Shown: positions 17,778 through 25,878 of the stretch, piece by piece | Layout: each line of letters begins with the position of its first letter | How positions within the stretch are numbered: position 1 is the stretch's first letter | From: Clostridium scatologenes | GTDB lineage: Bacteria; Bacillota; Clostridia; Clostridiales; Clostridiaceae | Length of the DNA: 64,000 nucleotides | Assembly: GCF_000968375.1 (NCBI RefSeq) | Contig: NZ_CP009933.1 | Location: forward strand, 434,001 to 498,000 | Reading direction: 5' to 3' | The notes under the pieces: generated by a model | Told to the model about the DNA's origin: nothing | The model's database searches: none | The model's input: only the letters and a program-made list of their open reading frames with translations | Position numbers and translations under genes: made by a program

Positions 17778-19079
17778 ATGAAAATAGAAATATTTGATAT
17801 AGAAGCTCTTGTGGTTGAAAAAATAAAAATTAAAGTTATGGAATTAATCCCAAATAGCAAACTAAGAATTAGTATGAAAATGGAATTACCATGGTGTAAG
17901 GGAGAGGAATATTCATCTTATGGAGTATTTATTTCTGATGAAAAAGGTGAAGTAGATTTAGATTTAGCTAATCCTGTAGAAGGTACTTATAAAGCTAATG
18001 ATAGTATGGGATTAATTTATTCATTGAAGAAGTCTAGAACTGAAGGCAAAAATATTGCAGAAAATATATCTATTGACAAACCAATGATTATGAATATGGT
18101 ATTTGAATATTTTGATGAAAAAAAAGAAATTAACTTAAAAAGGTTGTTCAAAACAGAAGATATTATTGTAAAGTATATACATGAAGATGAGTTTAATGGG
18201 CAGTTATTCTACAAAGAAAAATCTAATAACAAAATAGTTTTAATGTTGGGGGGATCAGACGGGGATGCACAAGCATTGGATCTTTTGGCAGCACCACTTG
18301 CATCTAAAGGATTTAATGTTCTTATGGTTCCATACTTTGCGTCAGAAGGATTGCCAAATAAATTAGAAAAAGTTTCACTAGAATATTTTGAAAAAATATT
18401 TAAATGGATTGAGAATAATGAAATTACTAAATCTGAAGAAATATTTTTACATGGAACATCAAAAGGTGGAGAGTTAGCACTTTTACTTGCTTCAAGATAC
18501 AAACAAATTAAAAAAGTGGTTGCAGTGGAACCTCATGCTTATTGTTTTCAAGCACTTAATGGAATGATGGTGGGAAATAATGTCTCATCATGGTCGTATA
18601 AAGGACAGTCAATTCCGTATATAGAAGTTGATAATAATATATTTTTTCAAGATCAAAAAAAGGCTATAGAAAAAGGAATTCCATTTGGTTTTGCTAGTAC
18701 TTATGAGAAAAGCATTGAAAGAGCAGTAAATAAAGAAGAAGCAAGAATAAAAGTAGAAAATTCTGAAGCGGATATTCTTCTGATTACAGGAAAAGAAGAT
18801 AACATATGGAATAGTTATGATGGTTGTTTAGAAATAGTAGATAATCTAAAAAAGAATAACTACAAAAACAATATAGAATTACTAATATATGATAAAATGG
18901 GTCATCCAATCCCAGTTCCATATGTTATTCCTATAAGAGAAACACTATCTATGAATATGATGGGGGGAGTATTTTCTTCAGGAGGAACTATAGAAGGTAA
19001 TGTAGAAGGACAGTTTAAATCATGGAAAAGAACAATTGAATTTTTAATGAAACCTTTATCACAAAACCTTAAAAAATAA
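17778..19079 (+). CDS. Acyl-CoA thioester hydrolase/BAAT-family alpha/beta hydrolase
   Basis: A 433-residue protein. Residues ~1-135 form an Ig-like N-terminal domain of the acyl-CoA thioesterase/bile-acid-CoA:amino-acid N-acyltransferase family. Residues ~150-430 form the alpha/beta-hydrolase BAAT C-terminal domain. The nucleophile elbow is HGTSKGGELAL, with serine rather than the cysteine of mammalian BAAT. The acid is probably Asp in LITGKEDNIW and the base His in DKMGHPIPVPY. It likely hydrolyses acyl-CoA or related thioesters, but the substrate is unknown. Bacterial relatives are sometimes associated with antibiotic or toxin resistance. I choose the ATG 9 nt after GGGAG; an in-frame GTG at 17772 is too close to that RBS. 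Confidence 0.85.
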   Translation: MKIEIFDIEALVVEKIKIKVMELIPNSKLRISMKMELPWCKGEEYSSYGVFISDEKGEVDLDLANPVEGTYKANDSMGLIYSLKKSRTEGKNIAENISIDKPMIMNMVFEYFDEKKEINLKRLFKTEDIIVKYIHEDEFNGQLFYKEKSNNKIVLMLGGSDGDAQALDLLAAPLASKGFNVLMVPYFASEGLPNKLEKVSLEYFEKIFKWIENNEITKSEEIFLHGTSKGGELALLLASRYKQIKKVVAVEPHAYCFQALNGMMVGNNVSSWSYKGQSIPYIEVDNNIFFQDQKKAIEKGIPFGFASTYEKSIERAVNKEEARIKVENSEADILLITGKEDNIWNSYDGCLEIVDNLKKNNYKNNIELLIYDKMGHPIPVPYVIPIRETLSMNMMGGVFSSGGTIEGNVEGQFKSWKRTIEFLMKPLSQNLKK

Positions 19080-19111
19080 AAATAAGAAAAAGATTTTTAT
19101 GCGAATTCAAA

Positions 19112-19144
19112 TATAGAGACATTTAAACTAAAAATGTCTCTATA
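19112..19144. terminator. Hairpin shared with 22651-22683
   Basis: TATAGAGACATTT and AAATGTCTCTATA form a perfect 13-bp stem downstream of the hydrolase gene and over the end of the broken minus-strand gene. A near-identical stem-loop occurs at 22651-22683. Confidence 0.7.
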
Positions 19145-19457
19145 GCATCTATATTTTGCAATTTTAATTTTTTTTCTTTTTTAAACAGTTTACTAATTTG
19201 TGCATTTGTAACTTTTGGCATTCCATATACATATTTATCTAATCCGGCTAAATAGATATCAATTTGTGATGAGTCATTTATTTCATTAATATCAAGCAGT
19301 TCTTTTTGTTCATGGGGTAAATTTGTAAAAGTATTTAATATTTTATCCGATATATATGCTTTACTAGCCTCAACAATATTAATATCTACACAGCTTTTAA
19401 AAGTATTATTTTAACAATTTCCTCTGGCAACACATCTTGTGCTTTTACATGTTTCAT
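19123..19457 (-). pseudogene. Broken gene: short CD3324-like start joined out of frame to an unknown C-terminal fragment
   Basis: On the minus strand an ATG at 19457 with RBS AAGGAG opens MKHVKAQDVLPEEIVKII, which resembles the first residues of the small CD3324-type HTH proteins. It stops at 19386 after 23 codons. Starting around 19413 another frame runs on for about 95 residues to TAA 19123-19125 and includes DIYLAGLDKYVYGMPKV and SKLFKKEKKLKLQ, which look like real protein sequence. That frame has a stop just upstream and no start. The simplest reading is an internal deletion that fused the ends of two genes. I do not recognise the second fragment. Confidence 0.6.
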
Positions 19458-19529
19458 TTCCTTACTCCTTCACTCTTATCATAGAATTGAAGCAAAGAAT
19501 ACACAAAAGCTATGTGTTACAGAGCCTAA

Positions 19530-19676
19530 AATATGTGCGCAATTCAGCTAATTTAACAACTTAGGCTCCAAACAAAGCATAGCTGAGTTTGTTGTAGTCC
19601 TTGCAAGGAGCAAGCTGATGTAAAGCTGAATGTATCATAGACCTTCATAAAAAATCACCCCCAATACGCACATATT
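19530..19676. repeat. 147-bp element with 10-bp terminal inverted repeats and nested stems
   Basis: AATATGTGCG at 19530-19539 and CGCACATATT at 19667-19676 are exact inverted termini. Inside are a second pair, ATTCAGCT/AGCTGAAT (19542-19549, 19624-19631), the palindrome TCCTTGCAAGGA, and AAACAAA/TTTGTT around a small loop. GAGCCTAA just left of the element (19522-19529) pairs with TTAGGCTC (19561-19568), a possible alternative or pseudoknotted pairing. On the minus strand GGGGGTGAT precedes a 31-codon frame (19648-19553) of Cys/Gln/Leu-rich composition. The element looks like a MITE or structured RNA. A related terminus, TACGCACATAATT, occurs at the right edge of the foldback DNA near 31014. 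Confidence 0.5.
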
Positions 19677-19795
19677 ATATCATAATTAGGAAATTTTACG
19701 AAGCACTATGAAGGATGTGTAAATAGTAAAAAGTTTATTTTAAACTCAAGTATTTTTATATAAAATATAATCCATATTTTTTTCTGTTACAGGTA

Positions 19796-20125
19796 TTAAG
19801 GTTTTGGTACGATCTTGAAACCTAAGAAGATATAGAGAATTAGGAGAAAGAGTGCAATTATCAAAATTGTGCTAAAAATGCCTTTTAACAAAGATTTTGT
19901 CATACCTCTTTTCCAAATCTTTGATAATTTTTGTACTGCCTCGGCTTCTTTTAAATTTTGTTCTGATTTGTTAATGGGTAATGCATCTTCCATTGCTTGC
20001 AGCTCGACTTTGCAGTTATTACAAAAAGTAAGGTGTTCCTCAACTAGTGCTTTGCTTTCATTACTACATACACCATCATAATACAATGGCAGTAAATCTT
20101 TTATTATTTCACAAGATATTTTCAT
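19796..20125 (-). CDS. Anti-sigma factor, zinc-finger (zf-HC2) type with one TM helix
   Basis: A 109-residue protein. The N-terminal zf-HC2 ZAS fold has the HxxxCxxC motif in VEEHLTFCNNCKVEL, preceded by the usual CEIIKDLLPLYYDG. A basic linker follows, and then one TM helix at ~83-103 with a short outer tail. It should hold the adjacent ECF sigma factor at the membrane. I place the start at ATG 20125, because AGGAGG lies 7 nt upstream and the ATGA overlaps the sigma-factor stop, indicating translational coupling. The usual extracytoplasmic sensor domain is missing, so the signal must be read by another protein or within the membrane. Confidence 0.88.
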   Translation of the reverse strand: MKISCEIIKDLLPLYYDGVCSNESKALVEEHLTFCNNCKVELQAMEDALPINKSEQNLKEAEAVQKLSKIWKRGMTKSLLKGIFSTILIIALFLLILYIFLGFKIVPKP

Positions 20126-20598
20126 TTCATTGCCTCCTGTAATTGTTTTTTTGCCCTGTAAAAAATCAGCCTTGCCCAACTATCGGTTTTCTGGAACAAT
20201 TCACCAATTTGTAAAAATGGCAGTTCTCCGAATACTCGTAAAGTAAAAACCTCTTTGTATGGCTCATTCAGATTATGAAGTAGGACATGTAATCGCTGTG
20301 CTGCGTCTTTGTCAAGATACCTAGTTTCTAAATCTAGAGTTGTATCTGAAAAGTCTGTATCTATACCTGTAGCTGTATGCTTTTGCTTTTGACAAAATGA
20401 AAAGTAAGTATTTTTTGCAATCTGACAGAGCCATACATATAGCCTACACGTTCCGTTGAATTGATCTATATGACGCATTGCCTTGAAAAAAGTTTCCTGT
20501 GTAACTTCTTCTGCAATAGCTTCATTTCGACTTAGAGATAGAACATATTTATACACAACCGAGAAATACTCGGTATATATATCACTGAAGTCTGTCAC
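20122..20598 (-). CDS. ECF-type RNA polymerase sigma factor
   Basis: A 158-residue sigma-70 family protein of the extracytoplasmic-function group. Region 2 lies at ~8-75 (YTEYFSVVYKYVLSL, AEEVTQETFFKAMRHI, RLYVWLCQIAKNTYFSF). Region 4 lies at ~100-155 (LNEPYKEVFTLRVFGELPFLQIGELF, DSWARLIFYRAKKQLQEA). There is no region 1 or 3. It starts at GTG with GGAGG 7 nt upstream, and its stop overlaps the anti-sigma start (ATGA). Together they form a classic sigma/anti-sigma module; its target promoters are unknown. Confidence 0.92.
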   Translation of the reverse strand: MTDFSDIYTEYFSVVYKYVLSLSRNEAIAEEVTQETFFKAMRHIDQFNGTCRLYVWLCQIAKNTYFSFCQKQKHTATGIDTDFSDTTLDLETRYLDKDAAQRLHVLLHNLNEPYKEVFTLRVFGELPFLQIGELFQKTDSWARLIFYRAKKQLQEAMK

Positions 20599-20893
20599 TT
20601 TCCCACCTCCTATTTATAAGACTCGACTTAAATAAAAGCGTTTCAAAATTTTTTTATTTTCTTTTCGCGTTTTGTTTTTTTCTATGTTTTTATATATTAG
20701 TCAGATATTAAACAGTCTTAGAGTATAATTTTAGTAGGCAAAGATAGTAGTAATTACTGCTTAAAAAAACTAAAAGGAGATACAAAAGTATACCTTATGT
20801 ACATAATATATCAATTATTGAAGAAATAAAAAACAAAAATTATAGTATTTATGTAAGTATTGAAGTATTAAATAAAACTTTAGGCAAAAAATA
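20599..20893. other. Intergenic DNA with a possible gene remnant
   Basis: About 300 AT-rich bases between the divergent sigma and MarR genes. AAAGGAG (near 20775) is followed by an open frame that reads SIPYVHNISIIEEIKNKNYS and on to a stop near 20900, but it has no start codon after the RBS. It may be a decayed gene end; I cannot name it. Confidence 0.35.
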
Positions 20894-20933
20894 TTGACAT
20901 GTAAGAAGTAATATTATATTATAATATTACTTC
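20894..20933 (+). promoter_or_regulatory. MarR promoter with perfect palindromic operator
   Basis: TTGACA (20894-20899) and a TATTAT -10 box 17 nt later. The arms GAAGTAATATTAT (20905-20917) and ATAATATTACTTC (20921-20933) form a perfect 13-bp inverted repeat with a 3-nt centre over the spacer and -10 box. Autorepression by the MarR-family product is expected. Confidence 0.75.
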
Positions 20934-20965
20934 CAAGGAAGAAATATTTAAAGGGGAAAATTAAT

Positions 20966-21433
20966 GTGAATATTGTTAATGAAATTATATCTTCATTAAA
21001 AAAAATACAAGAAAGTAATGAGATAACTGTTCCTAGTATTAAGAATAAACTCACCTTTTCACAAATTCATTGTATTGCAGCTATAGAATATATCGAAGAT
21101 GCAAATATAACTAAGTTATCACAAGAACTAGGAATGACAACAGGTGCTATAACTAAAATGTGTAAAAAGCTATTAAATGAAGGTTATGTTTGGAAATATC
21201 AAAAAGAAGGAAATAATAAAGAAATGTATTACAATTTAACTGAATTGGGATTAGGTGTATGCAAAATTCATAAAAAAGTTCATGAAAAATCATATAATAA
21301 GAAGAAAGCTATTATATCTCAATATAATAATGAAGAGAAAGTCACTATATTAAGATTTTTAAATGATATGAATTCAATAATAGAAGATACATTTTCAGAA
21401 GTTGTGGAAAATTATACTGGAAGTGATGATTAA
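20966..21433 (+). CDS. MarR-family transcriptional regulator
   Basis: A 155-residue winged-helix regulator. The HTH is near residues 38-62 (DANITKLSQELGMTTGAITK), followed by the wing (YVWKYQKEGNNKEMYYNLTELG). The flanking helices that form the dimer interface are visible at both ends. It starts with GTG 9 nt after GGGG; no in-frame ATG is available there. It sits 27 nt before an ICMT-like methyltransferase gene, probably in one operon. The perfect palindrome over its promoter is the likely operator. Confidence 0.9.
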   Translation: MNIVNEIISSLKKIQESNEITVPSIKNKLTFSQIHCIAAIEYIEDANITKLSQELGMTTGAITKMCKKLLNEGYVWKYQKEGNNKEMYYNLTELGLGVCKIHKKVHEKSYNKKKAIISQYNNEEKVTILRFLNDMNSIIEDTFSEVVENYTGSDD

Positions 21434-21460
21434 ATCTAATAAAAAAATGAGGAGGATCTT

Positions 21461-22036
21461 ATGAGCAATATTACTATAGTTGGTTATATTTGGATAATAT
21501 TTTGGATTTATTGGATATTAGCAGCCATAAAAACTAGGTCAAATGTAAAAAAAGAATCAAGTGGTCAAATGAGGATAGAAAGAGCAGTACATTTAATATT
21601 AGTAGTAATTGCTTATGTTATTACATTTTTTCAATTTAAAAATACATTCTTATGGAACGAAATAATACCTAATTATAGATATGTTCAATATATAGGAATT
21701 ACAATTTTAGTGTTATCACTTTTATTTGCAATATGGGCGAGAATAGTATTGGGGAGAAATTGGAGTGGGGCAATTCAAAAAGTAGAAGGGCAAAGATTAG
21801 TTTGTAGTGGACCGTATAAATATATAAGAAATCCTATTTATACAGCAATGGTATGTGGATTCTTTGGAACTTTTATTACATTTGGAAGTTTAACTTCTTT
21901 TATAGGATTTTGTATCATTTTAATTATTTATATTATAAAAATAAATAGAGAACAAAGATTTTTAATAATAGAATTTGGTGACGAATATGAGAAATATATA
22001 AAAAGATCATGGGCTTTAATTCCTTATATATTTTAA
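21461..22036 (+). CDS. Isoprenylcysteine carboxyl methyltransferase-like membrane protein
   Basis: A 191-residue protein with about five TM helices. The C-terminal half has the ICMT/PEMT signature: GQRLVCSGPYKYIRNPIYTA, in which the RNP(I/M)Y motif helps bind S-adenosylmethionine, then EQRFLIIEFGDEYEKYIKR with the conserved Glu-Tyr-Y pattern. Bacterial homologues methylate small or lipid substrates, mostly unidentified. Linkage to a MarR regulator suggests induction by a toxic or aromatic compound (inference). RBS GAGGAGG precedes the ATG. Confidence 0.85.
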   Translation: MSNITIVGYIWIIFWIYWILAAIKTRSNVKKESSGQMRIERAVHLILVVIAYVITFFQFKNTFLWNEIIPNYRYVQYIGITILVLSLLFAIWARIVLGRNWSGAIQKVEGQRLVCSGPYKYIRNPIYTAMVCGFFGTFITFGSLTSFIGFCIILIIYIIKINREQRFLIIEFGDEYEKYIKRSWALIPYIF

Positions 22037-22160
22037 ATTTATAATTATTGTTAGTAATAAGAAAAGATGTTGAAGTATTTTATGTGTATTACTAAAGTGT
22101 CTAAGTTGCTATAATATAAAATTTTGAGTAATAAAAAAATAAGTGGTAGAGGTGAAATTA

Positions 22161-22622
22161 GTGTCAATAGTTTATCTTATATTGATTGTTATAGTATTAA
22201 AGTTTTTTAGGATATTTAATGGAAAGAGTAAAAGGATTAAGTTTCCCAATATATGGTTGATACCTATATTATTTATAATAATGATTGTTGAAGATTATGT
22301 AAAAGTATTAAATTTTTCCTTAAAAGAAATTTTGATAATATCTATTTTTTCGATTATTGGATTAGGAGTTGGAATAATTCGTGGAGGAACATTAAAATAT
22401 AGTAATGATGAAGCTAAAGGTGAAGTTTATTATAATGAATCGTATTTAAGTCTTGGAGTTTATGTTTTTCTTATTGTTATAAAATGTTTTTTTAGATACG
22501 CAGAAGGAGATATATCTAGTTTTATAAGTATATGGATTCTTGTGTTTGGATGTGCATCTATGATAGGAAGAAGTATATGGTTAACATATAAGTACTTTCA
22601 AATTTCAAGCGTTGTTCAATAG
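22161..22622 (+). CDS. CcdC/DUF1453-like membrane protein
   Basis: A 153-residue integral membrane protein with four hydrophobic segments. The central IIRGGTLKYSNDEAKGEVYYNESYLSL resembles the G-x-x-R-G-x-x-x-x-Y and VYY signature of the CcdC/DUF1453 family, and a conserved Lys-x-x-x-Arg follows in TM3. CcdC homologues are found near cytochrome c maturation genes in Bacillus, but here there is no such context and the role is unknown. I use GTG 22161 as start because AGAGGTG lies 6 nt before it; an upstream in-frame GTG at 22143 lacks an RBS. Confidence 0.65.
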   Translation: MSIVYLILIVIVLKFFRIFNGKSKRIKFPNIWLIPILFIIMIVEDYVKVLNFSLKEILIISIFSIIGLGVGIIRGGTLKYSNDEAKGEVYYNESYLSLGVYVFLIVIKCFFRYAEGDISSFISIWILVFGCASMIGRSIWLTYKYFQISSVVQ

Positions 22623-22650
22623 ATATTTTTATAAACATAGCTAATTTCTG

Positions 22651-22683
22651 AAGAGACATTTAAAATAAAAATGTCTCTTTTTT
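22651..22683. terminator. Bidirectional terminator, near copy of 19112-19144
   Basis: AAGAGACATTT (22651-22661) and AAATGTCTCTT (22669-22679) with T-runs on both strands, between convergent genes. It differs from the 19112 hairpin by one base across the shared 27-base core. Confidence 0.85.
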
Positions 22684-22701
22684 AAATTTCTAATTGATTT
22701 A

Positions 22702-23271
22702 TTAATGCAAAGCAAAGAGAATTTTTTCTACTTCTTCAATTAACTTTTCTTCAGGTAACTTCTTTTTTTGCATTAGCCACCATCTAATAGTGTGTATTAT
22801 AGCACCAGTGAAAAAAGATGCTATTATCTCAGGAGATGCAGGTACATCCATACCTTTTTTTATGCCAATTCTAATTTTCTGAGCAATATCAAAAGTAATT
22901 TGATCCGAAAGTATGTCTAGAAGTGTAGAAAGTAAATTACTACTTAATACCATATGAACAAATTGTTCATGTTCTTTTAAGAAATCTAGCAAATGACCTA
23001 GGATACTCATAAAAAAATAATGTGGATTTTCATAATCAGCTGAAGTAGTATTTGATGCATCAAAATCAGATTGCAATTGTCTAACAAAAAAACGAAAAAA
23101 CTCATATTTATCTGCAAAATGTTTATAAAATGTGGTTCTGCCAATCATCGCTCTTTCACATAATTCATTTATTGTGATATCTTCAAAGTGTTTTTCGCTC
23201 ATGAGCTGTAAAAAAGCTCCTGTCAATGATTTATATGTACGGATAATCCGTAAGTCGTATTTTGGTTCCAT
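22702..23271 (-). CDS. TetR-family transcriptional regulator
   Basis: A 189-residue protein with an N-terminal TetR HTH (RTYKSLTGAFLQLMSE, ITINELCERAMIGRTTFYKHFADK, residues ~8-50) and a C-terminal TetR_C_7-like helical ligand/dimer domain. The start is set at ATG 23271, where AGGAGG lies 6 nt upstream; an in-frame ATG at 23295 has no RBS. It is divergent from the flavin oxidoreductase operon, so it probably represses that operon. The 12-bp inverted pair TATCTTACAAAT/ATTTGTAAGATA in the shared intergenic region is a candidate binding site. Confidence 0.9.
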   Translation of the reverse strand: MEPKYDLRIIRTYKSLTGAFLQLMSEKHFEDITINELCERAMIGRTTFYKHFADKYEFFRFFVRQLQSDFDASNTTSADYENPHYFFMSILGHLLDFLKEHEQFVHMVLSSNLLSTLLDILSDQITFDIAQKIRIGIKKGMDVPASPEIIASFFTGAIIHTIRWWLMQKKKLPEEKLIEEVEKILFALH

Positions 23272-23314
23272 AGATATCCTCCTTTTCGGAAACAAATTAA
23301 TATGTTTTGTCTCT

Positions 23315-23412
23315 TATCTTACAAATCATAACCTTTTGATTCTTGAATTGATGATAGAAATATCTTATAGTTAAAAGCAGCAAATGTCAATTATGAGAAC
23401 ATTTGTAAGATA
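23315..23412. promoter_or_regulatory. Inverted repeats in the TetR/OYE divergent region
   Basis: TATCTTACAAAT (23315-23326) is exactly inverted at 23401-23412, with 74 bases between. CAAATGT/ACATTTG (23381-23387, 23399-23405) overlaps the right half. These are candidate TetR operators controlling both directions. Confidence 0.55.
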
Positions 23413-23430
23413 TATAAGGAGGCTATTTAA

Positions 23431-24822
23431 ATGAATACAGACATATTATTTGAGCCGATTCAGATTGGTAATGTAGAATTGAAAAACAGAATTGCTATGT
23501 CGCCGATGAATATGGGATATACGGGACCGGAAGGCTATGCAAGTGATCAATCTAATGCTTGGTATGCTACTAGGGCAAGAGGCGGCTTCGGTCTTATCAT
23601 CACTGAATGTATTGTAGCAAATCCTTATCCATGGCGTGGCAGCGATTCGCTTAATCCTCTTTTATGTGACAGTCAGAAAAAATACCGCTTTTTGAGCCAA
23701 TTATCTGATGTTGTTCATTCCTATAAAGGTACTAAGGTATTTATGCAAATTTCTCCCGGATGGGGAAGGCAGGGACATCCAGATATGATGCATGAGGCTA
23801 TTGCTGCAGGTGCTCCATCAGCTATCTCCATAGAAACAGACCTGCGAAATTTAAATTATGGTTGGGCTAAGCAGTTGAAAAGGCTTGGTGTTACACTGAT
23901 TGATGAAATTGGAGGTGTGGAAAAACTTAAAAATCTTAGCGATGAGGAATATGAAGATGTTAAAGATATGGCTTTTAACTATCTAAAAAAGAATGCTCCT
24001 GAATTTTTCCACGCAATTAAAGGACATACTCCACGAGAATTAACTATTGCAGAAATTGAAAAGATAGAGGGATTCATGGTTGAACATGCTTGTGCTGCGT
24101 ATAAATTAGGTTATGACGGTGTAGAACTCCATACTCCTCATGGATATCTTCTACATCAATTCTTGTCACCGCACTCCAATCAACGTACTGATATGTATGG
24201 TGGCAGTACTGAAAATCGCGCTCGTGTAGTTACAAATATTATTGAGCGTATCCGTAAAAAAATTGGCTCAGATAAGGTGCTAGGTTGTCGTCTTTCAGGA
24301 GATGAATTGGTAACAGGTGGATTAGGTCACGAAGAAGTATGTAAGCTAGTTAAGCTTTTTACTGATGCAGGAGCAAACTATTTTGACGTATCACAAGGCT
24401 GTTATGAGAATCCGGGAGCTGGATTTGCACCAGATGGTGAAAATGACTTTACACGCTGGGCACCAGGCTTTAAAGAGGCTAGTGGAGGACTACCAATCAT
24501 TACACCAGATTTTGTTAATCCAGAGATTGCTGCAGAAGCAATTAAAAGCGGAAAAACCGATATTATTTCTCTTGGACGTCAGTCTATTGCTGATCCATAT
24601 TGGCCTGCAAAGGTGAAAGCTGGAAGATGCGGAGATATCGTAAAATGTATACGTTGTCAGCAATGTTACATGAATTTATTTGAACCTCGTTGGATTCGCT
24701 GTTCCATGAATCCTACTGCTGGATTTGAAAAATATTATCCAGAACTTTGGCAGGATAATGGCTTAATGGATGTACATGCAAAAAGATTTATGGATAAACG
24801 ACAAGGTTTACCTCAAATATAA
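23431..24822 (+). CDS. Old-Yellow-Enzyme family FeS flavin oxidoreductase, N-terminal module only
   Basis: A 463-residue FMN-binding TIM barrel of the 2,4-dienoyl-CoA reductase/BaiCD/TMADH group. Visible features: FEPIQIGNVELKNRIAMSPM at the N-terminus, GYDGVELHTPHGYLLHQFLS with substrate-binding His, and NQRTDMYGGSTENRAR. A cysteine cluster (CIRCQQCY, then Cys 12 residues later) should bind a 4Fe-4S centre. BaiCD-type proteins run to ~640-670 residues with a C-terminal FAD/NAD(P)H domain, which is absent here. Electrons must come from another protein. It is the first gene of an operon with a decarboxylase-like amidohydrolase and an SDR. An alkene or enoate reduction is the likely reaction. 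Confidence 0.88.
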   Translation: MNTDILFEPIQIGNVELKNRIAMSPMNMGYTGPEGYASDQSNAWYATRARGGFGLIITECIVANPYPWRGSDSLNPLLCDSQKKYRFLSQLSDVVHSYKGTKVFMQISPGWGRQGHPDMMHEAIAAGAPSAISIETDLRNLNYGWAKQLKRLGVTLIDEIGGVEKLKNLSDEEYEDVKDMAFNYLKKNAPEFFHAIKGHTPRELTIAEIEKIEGFMVEHACAAYKLGYDGVELHTPHGYLLHQFLSPHSNQRTDMYGGSTENRARVVTNIIERIRKKIGSDKVLGCRLSGDELVTGGLGHEEVCKLVKLFTDAGANYFDVSQGCYENPGAGFAPDGENDFTRWAPGFKEASGGLPIITPDFVNPEIAAEAIKSGKTDIISLGRQSIADPYWPAKVKAGRCGDIVKCIRCQQCYMNLFEPRWIRCSMNPTAGFEKYYPELWQDNGLMDVHAKRFMDKRQGLPQI

Positions 24823-24838
24823 GAAAGGAGCAACTAAT

Positions 24839-25852
24839 ATGAACGATAAATATTTTGATGATGGTTTTTTTAAAATCGATCCAGAATGTCATTTAATTGG
24901 AGATATGGATACAATAAATCACTTTCCTGGTGTGAAAATGTGGTGGCGTGCTATTGATGGCATTATGCGCCCTTTGCTGCAGGGAGCACCAGAAAAATAC
25001 TCTGATATGATAGAACCTTGGGAACTTAAAAAAAGTTCTGATCCCGAAAATATAATCCGTGCAATGGATAAATATAACGTTGACATTGCATGTCTTTTAC
25101 CTGAATCTATGATGGATACTACAGGATATTCCAGTCGTTGGTGTACAAATGGTGATACATGGAAGGCTGTTTTAAAACATACTGATCGTTTTATAATTGA
25201 GCCGAATATTTCTCCAATTAAGCACAGAGGTGTAGAAAATGCTATATGGGAGATGGAATATTGGGTAGAGCAGGGCGCAAAAATTTTTAAATACTATCCA
25301 CCTGAAGATACCTATATAAATGATCCTGAGCTATGGCCTTTTTATAAGAGAGCTGAAGAGCTTGGTATTGTGTTAGATATTCATACGGGTTTCTCATGGG
25401 TGCCACCTGGAAAGAGTAAGTATTGTTTGCCTATCCAACTTGATGATGTTGCTCGCGACTTTCCAAACTTAAAGCTTGTAGCTTTCCATATGGGGTACCC
25501 TTATTGTGATGATCTCAATATGGTAGCTATGGGGCATCCTAATATATACTTATGTTTGAGTTTGCTTGTACCTTGGGCAATAACTGCACCATACAAATTC
25601 GGGAAAATTCTTGGAGAAGCAATGAGATTTGCAGGGCCAGATCGTATAATTTGGGGAACAGATAGTGCTGGATATGGTGTTCAAATTGGTGCGGCAGTAA
25701 TGGGCCTTCGTAACTTTCAAATTCCTGAAGAATTGCAATGGAAGTACGGCTATTTACCTCTTATTGATGAGGATAAGCGTAAGATATTTGGTGGCAATTT
25801 AGCTGGACTTTTGGGGATTGATACCACTGTGCGTCGTATAAGTAAGCGATGA
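24839..25852 (+). CDS. Amidohydrolase-superfamily protein, decarboxylase type
   Basis: A 337-residue TIM-barrel protein of the amidohydrolase_2/ACMSD family. Metal ligands fit the decarboxylase pattern: Glu-x-His near the start (IDPECHLIG) instead of His-x-His, His in LDIHTGFSW, His in VAFHMGYPY and Asp in IWGTDSAG. This pattern is seen in gamma-resorcylate-type decarboxylases and hydrolases, so non-oxidative decarboxylation or hydration of an aromatic or cyclic acid is plausible but not proven. The start is ATG 24839 with AAAGGAG 9 nt upstream, 16 nt after the flavin oxidoreductase stop; it is cotranscribed with both neighbours. Confidence 0.85.
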   Translation: MNDKYFDDGFFKIDPECHLIGDMDTINHFPGVKMWWRAIDGIMRPLLQGAPEKYSDMIEPWELKKSSDPENIIRAMDKYNVDIACLLPESMMDTTGYSSRWCTNGDTWKAVLKHTDRFIIEPNISPIKHRGVENAIWEMEYWVEQGAKIFKYYPPEDTYINDPELWPFYKRAEELGIVLDIHTGFSWVPPGKSKYCLPIQLDDVARDFPNLKLVAFHMGYPYCDDLNMVAMGHPNIYLCLSLLVPWAITAPYKFGKILGEAMRFAGPDRIIWGTDSAGYGVQIGAAVMGLRNFQIPEELQWKYGYLPLIDEDKRKIFGGNLAGLLGIDTTVRRISKR

Positions 25853-25878
25853 TGAGTTTTATGAAAGGAGCTAGAAAC

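Noticed and set aside
19553..19648. 31-codon minus-strand peptide gene
   Set aside because: The RBS is good, but the frame overlaps the stems of the 147-bp element and I recognise no family; kept only as a remark under that element.
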